A DNA stretch of 35,285 bases from Pseudomonas endophytica (GTDB taxonomy: Bacteria; Pseudomonadota; Gammaproteobacteria; Pseudomonadales; Pseudomonadaceae). The notes below the pieces were generated by a model that saw only the letters and a program-made list of their open reading frames with translations, was not told the DNA's origin and made no database searches. How positions within the stretch are numbered: position 1 is the stretch's first letter; every line of letters starts with the position of its first letter. Both the position numbers and the translations under genes were made by a program. Below, piece after piece: positions 15,295-23,048 of the stretch. The stretch lies in NCBI RefSeq assembly GCF_001411475.1, contig NZ_LLWH01000177.1, forward strand, positions 1 to 35,285. The letters are read 5' to 3'.

Positions 15295-16650
15295 ATGGAA
15301 ACGTTGACTCAACACCAAACTGTCACCGGCACGCCAATTATTACGGAATTGAAAGTAGTTCCAGTGGCCGGTCATGACAGCATGCTGCTCAACCTGAGTG
15401 GCGCCCACAGCCCTTTTTTCACCCGTAATGTGCTGATTCTCAAAGATAGCGCCGGTCATACAGGGGTGGGTGAGGTGCCGGGCGGTGAAGGTATCCGCAA
15501 GACCCTTGAGGATGCACGCGACCTGCTGGTTGGCCAGTCAATCGGTAACTATCAACGCCTTCTGAACACCGTGAAAACCACATTTGCTGACCGCGACGTT
15601 GGCGGTCGAGGGCTGCAAACGTTTGATCTGCGAATTGCTATTCATGCAGTAACAGCCGTGGAGTCGGCATTGCTTGACCTGCTGGGTCAGCATTTGGAAG
15701 TGCCGGTTGCAGCACTGCTCGGTGAAGGGCAACAGCGCGATGCGGTCGAGATGTTGGGTTACCTGTTTTATGTCGGTGATCGCAATAAAACAGATCTAGC
15801 CTATCGCTCGGAACACGATGGCGACAACGAATGGTTCCGCCTACGCAATGAGGAGGCATTGTCACCCGAGTCGGTGGTTGCACTCGCGCAAGCGGCCTAC
15901 GATCGTTATGGTTTCAAAGACTTCAAACTCAAAGGCGGCGTGCTGCGCGGTGAAGATGAAATCGCCGCTGTCACGGCATTGTCAGAACGCTTTCCTGATG
16001 CTCGTATCACCCTTGACCCCAATGGCGCATGGTCGCTGAAAGAAGCAGTGGCCCTGTGCCGCGATCAGCACAATGTGCTGGCCTACGCCGAAGACCCCTG
16101 CGGAGCTGAAAACGGCTACTCCGGTCGTGAAGTCATGGCTGAGTTCCGACGCGCTACAGGGCTGCGTACTGCAACCAATATGATTGCCACCGATTGGAGG
16201 CAGATGGGCCATGCGATTCAGTCGCAATCGGTCGATATTCCGCTGGCAGACCCGCACTTCTGGACGATGCAGGGATCGGTTCGAGTGGCTCAGATGTGCA
16301 ATGACTGGGGGCTGACGTGGGGCTCTCACTCCAACAATCATTTCGACATCTCGCTCGCGATGTTTACCCACGTCGCGGCCGCTGCGCCTGGCACCATTAC
16401 GGCCATTGATACGCATTGGATCTGGCAAGACGGTCAGCACCTGACCAAAAAGCCCCTGAAAATCGTCGGTGGAATGGTGCAAGTACCGAAGAAACCGGGC
16501 TTGGGTGTCGAGTTGGATTGGGACGGGCTGATGAAAGCCAATGAAACCTACAAGTCCATGGGCTTGGGCGCACGCGATGACGCGACCGCCATGCGCTACT
16601 TGGTCCCAGGGTGGGAGTTCAACAACAAGCGTCCGTGCATGGTGCGTTAA
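15295..16650 (+). CDS. gudD: Glucarate dehydratase
   Basis: The 451-residue protein belongs to the glucarate dehydratase branch of the enolase superfamily. It converts D-glucarate, and usually L-idarate, to 5-keto-4-deoxyglucarate. Visible catalytic residues are the Lys211-x-Lys213 pair (KDFKLKGGV), metal ligands beginning with Asp241 and Asn243 (LDPNGAWSL), Glu267 (YAEDPCG) and His345 ([14 protein letters not shown]). These correspond to Lys205/Lys207, Asp235/Asn237 and His339 of the E. coli enzyme. AAAGG precedes the ATG. It is the last gene of the cassette and is followed by a terminator. The next enzymes, 5-keto-4-deoxyglucarate dehydratase and ketoglutarate semialdehyde dehydrogenase, are not in the window. 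Confidence 0.96.
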   Translation: METLTQHQTVTGTPIITELKVVPVAGHDSMLLNLSGAHSPFFTRNVLILKDSAGHTGVGEVPGGEGIRKTLEDARDLLVGQSIGNYQRLLNTVKTTFADRDVGGRGLQTFDLRIAIHAVTAVESALLDLLGQHLEVPVAALLGEGQQRDAVEMLGYLFYVGDRNKTDLAYRSEHDGDNEWFRLRNEEALSPESVVALAQAAYDRYGFKDFKLKGGVLRGEDEIAAVTALSERFPDARITLDPNGAWSLKEAVALCRDQHNVLAYAEDPCGAENGYSGREVMAEFRRATGLRTATNMIATDWRQMGHAIQSQSVDIPLADPHFWTMQGSVRVAQMCNDWGLTWGSHSNNHFDISLAMFTHVAAAAPGTITAIDTHWIWQDGQHLTKKPLKIVGGMVQVPKKPGLGVELDWDGLMKANETYKSMGLGARDDATAMRYLVPGWEFNNKRPCMVR

Positions 16651-16677
16651 ACACCGCTAGCGCTTTACTCCTCAATC

Positions 16678-16708
16678 CGAAAAGGGCGCCCAAGGTGCCC
16701 TTTTCTGT
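16678..16708 (+). terminator. Intrinsic terminator after gudD
   Basis: AAAAGGGCGCC (16680-16690) pairs with GGTGCCCTTTT (16694-16704), one pair being a G-T wobble, around a 3-base loop. The A-rich start and T-rich end let it act on either strand. It closes the gudP-gudD unit 27 bp after the stop codon. Confidence 0.82.
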
Positions 16709-16802
16709 TAGGCATCAGTTCTGCCCTCACGCTTACTCTTGGCCGCAACCCATAAAGTCCGCCGCGAGCGCTGCGGCTATGGTTGACTCTCAGCCTAGCG
16801 GG

Positions 16803-17213
16803 TCATGCGAACCCAGGAAGCACCGGCACCGGGCGCTTGTCATCATCAATGGCGACAAAACTGAACAAGCCTTGGATCGCCAGTTCACGTCCATCACAGC
16901 TCATGCTTTCGACATAGACCTCAACCTCAACCTTAAGGCTGGTGTTGCCGACTTTCACTACACGCCCAACCAACTCAACAATCGAGCCTGCCGCAATCGG
17001 ATGGTTAAAGTCGATACGATCCGTCGAAACGGTCACCAACGGCAAACGGCAGAAGCGCGTCGCGGCGATGGACGAGACTTCATCCATCCAAGCCAGGGCT
17101 GTGCCGCCAAATAGGGTGTTGTGGTGATTGGTGGTCGAAGGGAATACAGCTTTGGTAATGCGGGTAACGGATAACTCAGTACGGCGTTGAATCTCTTGCT
17201 CACGCGCAGTCAT
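16803..17213 (-). CDS. Acyl-CoA thioesterase, hotdog fold
   Basis: The 136-residue protein is a single hotdog domain of the YciA/BFIT/cytosolic acyl-CoA hydrolase type, which cleaves acyl-CoA to the free acid and CoA. Characteristic stretches are FPSTTNHHNTLFGGTALAWMDEVSSIAATRF (36-66, in which the NTLFGG and WMDE elements form the active site) and TVSTDRIDFNHPIAAGSIVEL. Such proteins form hexamers; the preferred chain length is not readable here. The ATG at 17213 gives the family length, while the frame stays open to 17249. The ribosome binding site is weak. It lies 94 bp downstream of rplS but beyond the rplS terminator, so it needs its own promoter or read-through. Confidence 0.88.
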   Translation of the reverse strand: MTAREQEIQRRTELSVTRITKAVFPSTTNHHNTLFGGTALAWMDEVSSIAATRFCRLPLVTVSTDRIDFNHPIAAGSIVELVGRVVKVGNTSLKVEVEVYVESMSCDGRELAIQGLFSFVAIDDDKRPVPVLPGFA

Positions 17214-17257
17214 GCTTTTACTACCTACAACTGGACAAAGGTCTGACAAATTTCAGG

Positions 17258-17289
17258 CACAAAAAAGCAGCCCGAAGGCTGCTTTCTTC
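17258..17289 (-). terminator. Intrinsic terminator after rplS with UUCG loop
   Basis: AAAGCAGCC (17264-17272) and GGCTGCTTT (17277-17285) form a 9-bp stem. In the minus-strand RNA the loop is UUCG closed by C-G, an extra-stable tetraloop, followed by six U. It ends the rpsP-rimM-trmD-rplS unit. Confidence 0.93.
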
Positions 17290-17307
17290 TGCATCGAAAA
17301 ACTGAAC

Positions 17308-17658
17308 TTAAGACAGTTTTTCTTTGATGCGAGCTGCTTTACCGGACAGGTCACGCAGGTAGTACAGCTTGGCTTTACGAACGTCACCGCGACGCTTAAC
17401 AGCCATGCTGTCGATTTGCGGGCTGTAGGTCTGGAAAGTACGCTCTACGCCAACACCGTTGGAGATTTTACGAACAGTGAAAGCACTGTTCACGCCACGG
17501 TTACGCTTGGCAATCACTACACCTTCGAAAGCTTGCAGACGCGAACGGTCGCCTTCCTTCACTTTCACCTGAACGACAATAGTGTCGCCTGGGGCAAAGG
17601 TAGGGATCTCTTTGGTCATCTGCTCTGCTTCGAGTGCAAGGATGATTTTGTTAGTCAT
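17308..17658 (-). CDS. rplS: 50S ribosomal protein L19
   Basis: The 116-residue protein is L19 over its whole length: [19 protein letters not shown] at the start, [23 protein letters not shown] in the middle and [21 protein letters not shown] at the end. L19 sits at the interface of the large and small ribosomal subunits. TAGGAG stands 7 bases before the ATG. It is the last gene of the conserved rpsP-rimM-trmD-rplS operon and lies 45 bp after trmD, followed directly by a strong terminator. Confidence 0.99.
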   Translation of the reverse strand: MTNKIILALEAEQMTKEIPTFAPGDTIVVQVKVKEGDRSRLQAFEGVVIAKRNRGVNSAFTVRKISNGVGVERTFQTYSPQIDSMAVKRRGDVRKAKLYYLRDLSGKAARIKEKLS

Positions 17659-17703
17659 GCTGTGCTCCTAAGGTAGATCGTCTGATCTACCATCGATACG
17701 TTG

Positions 17704-18456
17704 TTAACTATCGTCCCGCTCGCGGATATATTCCTCAAGCAGCTTCTTCTCTTCTCCAGAAAGCGAGCGGCTTTCCAGAAGATCGGCGCGTCGTTCAAAG
17801 GTCCGCCCAAGGGACTGCTGTAAACGCCAACGCCGGATGTGTGCATGATTGCCACTAAGCAATACGTCGGGAACACGCTGATCCGCATACACCTCCGGTC
17901 GGGTGTAGTGCGGGCAATCAAGCAGACCGTCCGTGAAGGAGTCTTCCTCCGCGGAGTCCACATGCCCTAAAGCTCCGGGCAGCAGTCGTGTAACCGCATC
18001 AATCAGAACCATCGCCGGCAGTTCACCGCCAGAGAGTACATAGTCACCAATTGACCACTCTTCATCGACATGAGCGTCTATAAAACGCTCGTCAATGCCT
18101 TCATAACGACCTGCAATGAGGATTAATGCTTCCTCATTCGCCAGTTCGCGTACCGCCGACTGTTTCAGTTGACGGCCTTGGGGCGACAGGTAAATCACCT
18201 TCGCCGCCTCTCCGGCTGCTTCTCTGGCCTGAACCAGCGCATCTTCCAGAGGCTTGATCTTCATCACCATGCCCGGACCACCGCCAAATGGGCGATCGTC
18301 CACAGTGTGATGTCGGTCCGTTGTGTAGTCCCGCGGATTCCAACAGGTGAGCTGCAATAGCCCTTGTTTCACCGCACGACTGGTGATGCCGTAGTCGCTG
18401 ATGGCGGAAAACATTTCGGGAAACAAACTGATCACTTCTACGCGCAATTTAGCCAC
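17704..18456 (-). CDS. trmD: tRNA (guanine-37-N1) methyltransferase
   Basis: The 250-residue SPOUT enzyme methylates G37 next to the anticodon using S-adenosylmethionine, which prevents +1 frameshifting. The N-terminus [16 protein letters not shown] and the trefoil-knot elements YLSPQGR (89-95), GRYEGIDER (117-125) and [10 protein letters not shown] (136-145) are visible, as is [20 protein letters not shown] with the catalytic aspartate near 172. A GTG at 18456 was chosen because it begins 2 bases after the rimM stop codon and gives the family length. A longer frame to 18522 would overlap rimM. The lack of a good ribosome binding site points to translational coupling with rimM. Confidence 0.97.
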   Translation of the reverse strand: MAKLRVEVISLFPEMFSAISDYGITSRAVKQGLLQLTCWNPRDYTTDRHHTVDDRPFGGGPGMVMKIKPLEDALVQAREAAGEAAKVIYLSPQGRQLKQSAVRELANEEALILIAGRYEGIDERFIDAHVDEEWSIGDYVLSGGELPAMVLIDAVTRLLPGALGHVDSAEEDSFTDGLLDCPHYTRPEVYADQRVPDVLLSGNHAHIRRWRLQQSLGRTFERRADLLESRSLSGEEKKLLEEYIRERDDS

Positions 18457-18458
18457 GC

Positions 18459-18998
18459 TTAGAAGTCCGCATCCCAATCCACCTTCATCTCGCCAGCCAC
18501 CAAGTCGACACTCAACACACATTGCTCTGTATAGGGCAACAAGCGATCACGATCGTCCAGGCTACCTGGGCAAGGTTTGACTTCCATGACATCGTTCGAG
18601 CCAGTTTCCATCAGATCAACAATCTTGCCGAGCAATTGCCCTTCAAGGTTGGTCACTTTCAGTCCCTGCAGCTGGTACCAGTAGTACTCGCCTTCGGTCA
18701 ATTCAGGAAACAGGTTGCGTGGCACGCAGATCTCGAATTCGCGAAGAAGACCTGCTTCATCACGATCATCAAGACCCTTGAGCTTCACGACCAGAAACTT
18801 GCCGTTGTGAGAACGGCCACTGACCAGCTCTGCCTGTCGTACATCATTACCGCGCCGAAGCGTCAGCTTTTTGTAGTCCAACAGGTTATCAATTGGATCC
18901 GTAAAGGAATAAACCTTCACTTCGCCGCGCACGCCGTGAATGGAGTAGATTTTGCCGATAACGATCAAATCATCAGCAGCTTCAGGCGTCACGCTCAT
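18459..18998 (-). CDS. rimM: Ribosome maturation factor RimM
   Basis: The 179-residue protein helps 30S subunit assembly, acting around the 3' head domain of 16S rRNA and S19. It has the N-terminal RimM barrel ([26 protein letters not shown], about 9-34) and a C-terminal PRC-barrel region ([12 protein letters not shown] onward, about 104-175). The ATG is 5 bases after the rpsP stop codon, without a strong ribosome binding site, so coupling to rpsP is likely. trmD follows almost directly. Confidence 0.98.
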   Translation of the reverse strand: MSVTPEAADDLIVIGKIYSIHGVRGEVKVYSFTDPIDNLLDYKKLTLRRGNDVRQAELVSGRSHNGKFLVVKLKGLDDRDEAGLLREFEICVPRNLFPELTEGEYYWYQLQGLKVTNLEGQLLGKIVDLMETGSNDVMEVKPCPGSLDDRDRLLPYTEQCVLSVDLVAGEMKVDWDADF

Positions 18999-19003
18999 AT
19001 TGC

Positions 19004-19255
19004 TCAGGCCGCAGCCTTAGCATTGACCTTCACAAGCTGAGCAACGCGCTCAGACATTTGTGCACCAACGCCCAACCAGTAAGCGAGGCGGTCTTCTTTA
19101 ACGGAGAAACGAACTTCTTGACCACGAGCAACCGGGTTGAAGAAGCCAATTTGTTCCTTGTGGGAACCGTCACGTGGGTTACGGCTGTCGGTAACGGTCA
19201 AGTGGTAAAACGGGCGCTTTTTGGAGCCGCCAAGGGCAAGACGGATTGTTAGCAT
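19004..19255 (-). CDS. rpsP: 30S ribosomal protein S16
   Basis: The 83-residue protein is S16: [21 protein letters not shown] followed by [21 protein letters not shown]. It is a primary-binding protein of the small subunit. AGGA lies about 10 bases before the ATG. A good sigma-70-type promoter (19328-19355) stands about 70 bp upstream, so the rpsP-rimM-trmD-rplS operon probably has its own promoter apart from ffh. Confidence 0.99.
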   Translation of the reverse strand: MLTIRLALGGSKKRPFYHLTVTDSRNPRDGSHKEQIGFFNPVARGQEVRFSVKEDRLAYWLGVGAQMSERVAQLVKVNAKAAA

Positions 19256-19327
19256 GTGAACATCGTTCCTGTAGTCGGTGCTGCAAATCTAAATGCACAG
19301 CGGGCATAGGTGCCCGAAAGGCCGCAT

Positions 19328-19355
19328 ATTCTAAGGAATATCCGGACTTTTGCAA
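19328..19355 (-). promoter_or_regulatory. Probable sigma-70 promoter of rpsP operon
   Basis: On the minus strand, TTGCAA (19350-19355) and TAGAAT (19328-19333) are 16 bp apart. The transcript would start about 65 bases before the rpsP ATG. Position and sequence both fit a ribosomal-protein promoter. Confidence 0.65.
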
Positions 19356-19457
19356 ATGTCTTTTTCTAACGCCTATGGGCGCGCCGTGTAGATTTGCTGT
19401 AAAGCCGCCACGAATGGCGACAGGTCAGCTCCCACTTAATGCGGGTTTGCTGGGTGT

Positions 19458-19496
19458 CTCGCAAGGCTGCGAGTTACCCGCACGCACGCGTGCGGG
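19458..19496 (-). other. Two tandem hairpins after ffh
   Basis: CCCGCACG/CGTGCGGG (19477-19484, 19489-19496) and CTCGCA/TGCGAG (19458-19463, 19468-19473) are two perfect stems with 4-base loops, 8 bp after the ffh stop codon. Neither has a T-run on the minus strand. They may protect the 3' end of ffh mRNA or slow polymerase, rather than terminate. Confidence 0.5.
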
Positions 19497-19504
19497 CGGG
19501 TAAT

Positions 19505-20881
19505 TTACATTTTTGGCATGCCGCCGCCGGGCAACATCGAGCCCATGCCGCGCATCATTTTGGCCATTCCACCTTTGGCGGAAAACTTTTTCATCATCTT
19601 TTGCATCTGCTTGTGTTGCTTGATCAAGCGCCCGATGTCCTGCACCTGAGTGCCGGAACCCATGGCAATACGACGCTTGCGCGAACCGCTGATCAGCTCA
19701 GGGTCACGACGCTCAGCCGGGGTCATGGAGTTGATGATGGCTTCCATTTGCTTGAACTGCTTTTCAGCTGCGCCCTGAGCATTGCCCATTTGCGCCAGAT
19801 TGACACCGCCCATGTTCGGCAGTTTGTCCATTAGGCCGCCAAGGCCGCCCATGTTCTTCATCTGTTGCAGCTGATCACGAAAGTCTTCGAGATCGAAGCC
19901 TTTACCTTTTTTAAGCTTTTTCGCCAGCTTGTCGGCTTTGTCTTTATCGAGCGTTTGCTCTGCTTGCTCGATCAGGCTGAGCACGTCGCCCATGCCCAAG
20001 ATACGCGAGGCAATACGATCCGGGTGGAACGGCTCGAGCGCGTCGCTCTTCTCGCCCATACCGATAAATTTGATCGGCTTGCCCGTGATCGAGCGCACAG
20101 ACAACGCCGCCCCCCCACGTGCATCACCGTCTACTTTGGTCAAGATCACGCCGGTCAGTGGCAGCGCATCACCGAAGGCTTTGGCGGTGTTGGCCGCATC
20201 CTGACCGGTCATGGCATCGACCACGAACAGGGTTTCTACCGGTTTGACCGCAGCATGAAGCTCTTGGATCTCGGCCATCATCTCAGCATCAATGTGCAGA
20301 CGACCGGCGGTGTCGACGATCACAACATCTATGAATTTGAGTCGGGCTTCACTAATAGCTGCTTGCGCAATGGCCACTGGCTTCTGGCTGATATCGGACG
20401 GGAAGAACGTAACGCCCACTTCGCCCGCCAGGGTTTCCAGCTGCTTGATGGCAGCCGGACGATAAACGTCAGCCGACACCACCATCACGGATTTCTTTTT
20501 GCGCTCTTTAAGGAAGCGCGCAAGCTTGCCGGCGGTAGTGGTTTTACCCGCCCCCTGCAAACCTGCCATGAGGACTACCGCAGGTGGCGCAACATTGAGG
20601 AGCAGATCCTCGTTGGCAGCGCCCATCAGGCTTTCGAGTTCGGCCTGAACGATTTTTACAAACGCTTGGCCCGGCGTCAGGCTGCGCGACACTTCTGTGC
20701 CGACCGCGCGCTCTTTGACCGAGTTAACGAAGTCTTTGACCACTGGCAAAGCCACGTCGGCTTCCAGCAACGCCATGCGCACTTCACGCAGGGTGTCTTT
20801 GATATTGTCTTCGGTCAGCTTGGCCTTGCCGGTGACATGGCGCAGCGTCTGCGAGAGACGATCGGTTAAATTTTCAAACAT
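19505..20881 (-). CDS. ffh: Signal recognition particle protein Ffh
   Basis: The 458-residue GTPase binds 4.5S RNA and signal sequences and delivers nascent inner-membrane proteins to FtsY. It has the N domain (1-95) and the G domain with GLQGAGKTT (107-115), DTAGR (190-194), TKVDGDARGG (248-257) and GMGEK (274-278). The methionine-rich M domain (about 300-458) holds the SGSRKRRIAMGSG RNA-binding region and the GSMLPGGGMPKM tail. The ATG at 20881 has AAAGGA 7 bases upstream; the frame is open to 20902. It precedes the rpsP operon, a usual arrangement, and is divergent from the YpjD-like gene, also a conserved neighbour. Confidence 0.99.
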   Translation of the reverse strand: MFENLTDRLSQTLRHVTGKAKLTEDNIKDTLREVRMALLEADVALPVVKDFVNSVKERAVGTEVSRSLTPGQAFVKIVQAELESLMGAANEDLLLNVAPPAVVLMAGLQGAGKTTTAGKLARFLKERKKKSVMVVSADVYRPAAIKQLETLAGEVGVTFFPSDISQKPVAIAQAAISEARLKFIDVVIVDTAGRLHIDAEMMAEIQELHAAVKPVETLFVVDAMTGQDAANTAKAFGDALPLTGVILTKVDGDARGGAALSVRSITGKPIKFIGMGEKSDALEPFHPDRIASRILGMGDVLSLIEQAEQTLDKDKADKLAKKLKKGKGFDLEDFRDQLQQMKNMGGLGGLMDKLPNMGGVNLAQMGNAQGAAEKQFKQMEAIINSMTPAERRDPELISGSRKRRIAMGSGTQVQDIGRLIKQHKQMQKMMKKFSAKGGMAKMMRGMGSMLPGGGMPKM

Positions 20882-20977
20882 GCGCGATCCTTTCAGGCCC
20901 AAAGTAGACCGAGGTTATTGCGGCCCAGCCCGTGTAAAACTGATGCTCGGCGAGCCTGCGGCGTGGGCAGGTCGCGG

Positions 20978-21006
20978 ATTATAGCGAAGACTGACCGCCG
21001 CGCACA
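20978..21006 (-). promoter_or_regulatory. Possible ffh promoter
   Basis: A perfect TATAAT stands on the minus strand at 20978-20983, about 97 bases before the ffh start codon. The -35 at 17-bp spacing (TGTGCG, 21001-21006) is poor, so the call rests mainly on the -10. Confidence 0.4.
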
Positions 21007-21088
21007 CCTTACCGTCGCTTATGTAGTCTTTCGTGTAGAGCCGGTTGTATGCCAAACTCAGCCCTTTCGGGCTTGCCTAATAGGATTT

Positions 21089-21901
21089 ATGCTCCCCTTG
21101 TCACCCAGCTTGCTACCCAGCCTCGCCGCCGCCTGCTTATATGCCGCTGCGACCTTCTATCAAGGCTCTTGCCTGCGCCAAGGCGCCAAGGCAAACAAAC
21201 GGCTGTTGGTCACACTCGGCATCCTTGCCGTTATCGCCCATGCAGCGAGCCTCTATACCCATTTATTGACGCCAGCAGGTCTTGAGCTGGACTTCTTCAG
21301 CGCTGCAAGCCTAATTGCCGTGGCGGTCATTATCGTGACGCTGGTGGCCTGCACACGTATTCCGGTCGAGAACCTACTGCTGCTGCTCTATCCGCTGGGT
21401 ATGCTCACCGTCCTGATGTCCGAGTTCGCGCCTGCGGGCACCGTTCAGGTGGTAGATGAAGAGCCCGGTATCCTGTTGCACATCCTGCTCTCGATTCTGG
21501 CTTACGGCATGTTCACGATTGCCGTGTTCCAAGCCTTGCTGCTATCGCTGCAAAACTATCAACTCAAGCACAAACACCCCAAAGGGCTGATCAAAAACTT
21601 TCCGCCACTGCAAACCATGGAGAGCCTGCTATTTGGCTTCCTCTGGGCTGGCTGGTCGTTACTGTCACTGTCGCTAATTTCCGGCTGGGTGTTTCTGGGC
21701 AACCTATTTGCGCAGCATCTGGTGCACAAGACGTTGTTAGCCTGCCTGGCTTGGTTCGTCTTTAGCGTGTTGCTGTGGGGGCGCAATCGACTCGGCTGGC
21801 GCGGGCACAAAGCCATCCGCTGGACCCTTGCCGGTTTCTGCCTGTTAATGCTGGCCTACTTTGGCAGCAAACTGGTTCGTGAATACATTCTGCATATCTA
21901 A
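21089..21901 (+). CDS. YpjD-like inner membrane protein, CcsA/HemX-related
   Basis: The 270-residue protein has about eight hydrophobic segments and belongs to the cytochrome c assembly protein family (CcsA/ResC/HemX-like), as does E. coli YpjD. The stretch VVDEEPGILLHILLSILAYGMFTIAVFQALLLSLQNY is the family's central part, with conserved histidines in membrane segments (His155 in the LHILLS region). In this family such histidines can bind heme, but no cytochrome function is shown for YpjD. The ATG at 21089 with AGGA 4-5 bases before it starts at the first membrane segment; the frame is open further upstream. It forms a unit with the CBS protein 5 bp downstream, a pairing also seen next to ffh in other gammaproteobacteria. 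Confidence 0.85.
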   Translation: MLPLSPSLLPSLAAACLYAAATFYQGSCLRQGAKANKRLLVTLGILAVIAHAASLYTHLLTPAGLELDFFSAASLIAVAVIIVTLVACTRIPVENLLLLLYPLGMLTVLMSEFAPAGTVQVVDEEPGILLHILLSILAYGMFTIAVFQALLLSLQNYQLKHKHPKGLIKNFPPLQTMESLLFGFLWAGWSLLSLSLISGWVFLGNLFAQHLVHKTLLACLAWFVFSVLLWGRNRLGWRGHKAIRWTLAGFCLLMLAYFGSKLVREYILHI

Positions 21902-21906
21902 CGGCG

Positions 21907-22791
21907 ATGAATATGGATAGCTTGCCCCACGGCTCAGTACTCGCTGTATTAGCCCTAGTGTTTCTCGGGCTAGGATTCTTTATTGGCAGAACGTCGCGCA
22001 AGGTTGGAGTCAAGACCGACCGCGACGCCCCACTCCAGTCCCCCAACGAAATTGCGGCCAATGAGACTGATCCCTCGAACAGCCGCCCTATCCTGCTCTC
22101 TGGGATAAAGGCGCTGGACACCATCACCGTCAACGACATTTTGATCCCGCGCAGCGAAGTTGAGGGTTTGAATCTGGATGACTCGATCGAAGCGCTGATC
22201 GAGCAACTGCGCCTGACCGAGCGTACTCGCTTACCGGTGTTTCACAACGATATCAACCAAGTTGAAGCGATCCTCAATACTCGACACATTCAACACATGC
22301 TTGCAGATAACACCCTGACTAAAGAAGCTTTGTTAGAGGTCTGCCATGAACCCTACTTCGTCCCGGAAAGCACACCACTGCCCTTGCAACTGCTGAACTT
22401 CCATAAACAACAACGTCGTCTCGGCGTGGTAGTTGACGAATACGGCGAAGTCCTCGGCATCGTTACACTTGAAGACATACTTGAAGAAATCGTCAGTGAG
22501 TTCGAGGACGAGCAAAACCTCGATAACCCGCACATCGAACCGCTTCCCGATGGCCGCTTTGTGGTCGATGGCGCAGCGACTATTCGCGAACTCAATAAAA
22601 GCCTGGGCTGGCACCTACCCAGCGATGGTCCGAAAACCCTCAACGGATTGGTCACTGAAGCGCTGGAAACCATCCCTGAAAGCACCGTGTGCTTGAAGAT
22701 CGGCCACTACCGCCTAGAAATCCTCGCCACCGAAGAAAACCGCGTCAGCCGTGTGCTGATCTGGCACGACAGTGTCAAGCTCGCGGCTTAA
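21907..22791 (+). CDS. CBS/CorC-HlyC domain protein lacking DUF21
   Basis: The 294-residue protein has one N-terminal membrane segment (about 10-27) and a polar linker (28-70). A CBS pair follows (about 74-195, with DILIPRSEVEGLNLDDSIEAL and RLGVVVDEYGEVLGIVTLEDILEEIVSEFEDE), then a C-terminal CorC/HlyC transporter-associated domain (about 207-290). Relatives next to ypjD, such as YfjD/CorB, are usually over 400 residues because a four-segment DUF21 membrane domain precedes the CBS pair. Here it is missing, and the reading frame starts only 5 bp after the ypjD stop codon. It may be a soluble-domain regulator anchored by one helix. Ribosome binding site is weak; ATGs at 21907 and 21913 are both possible. 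Confidence 0.85.
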   Translation: MNMDSLPHGSVLAVLALVFLGLGFFIGRTSRKVGVKTDRDAPLQSPNEIAANETDPSNSRPILLSGIKALDTITVNDILIPRSEVEGLNLDDSIEALIEQLRLTERTRLPVFHNDINQVEAILNTRHIQHMLADNTLTKEALLEVCHEPYFVPESTPLPLQLLNFHKQQRRLGVVVDEYGEVLGIVTLEDILEEIVSEFEDEQNLDNPHIEPLPDGRFVVDGAATIRELNKSLGWHLPSDGPKTLNGLVTEALETIPESTVCLKIGHYRLEILATEENRVSRVLIWHDSVKLAA

Positions 22792-22795
22792 TCGC

Positions 22796-22816
22796 ATTGT
22801 AAGGTCTTGTTACAAT
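22796..22816. promoter_or_regulatory. Inverted repeat overlapping the MHS gene -35
   Basis: ATTGTAA (22796-22802) and TTACAAT (22810-22816) are perfect 7-bp arms with a 7-bp spacer. The right arm covers the -35 region of the promoter that follows, a position typical of a repressor operator. The binding protein is unknown. Confidence 0.45.
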
Positions 22817-22836
22817 CGAATTGCCCTCCCTATAAT
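22807..22836 (+). promoter_or_regulatory. Probable sigma-70 promoter of the MHS transporter
   Basis: TTGTTA (22807-22812) and a perfect TATAAT (22831-22836) are 18 bp apart. The start codon at 23049 lies about 205 bases downstream of the expected transcript start, so the leader is long. No known riboswitch was recognised in it. Confidence 0.6.
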
Positions 22837-23048
22837 CACTGTGCTTATCCAAGCCCCGCCAACACGCGTGCTACCCGCACCCTAGGCTGTTAACGGGTCG
22901 CATTGTGCACCATCAGCGCTCGTTCCCATCCCGAACCGCGTTTACACCCAGCCTCAGGGCTAACGACCATAACAATTGCTTTGGCATCTCTATCGAGCCA
23001 CAACGGCTAATAGCGGGCCCAGAGTTCATAACTGTCAGGGATACGCGC

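Noticed and set aside
19865..20869. Long open frame on the plus strand opposite ffh
   Set aside because: It is antisense to a highly conserved GTPase gene, has no ribosome binding site or family likeness, and has the composition expected from the complementary strand of coding DNA.
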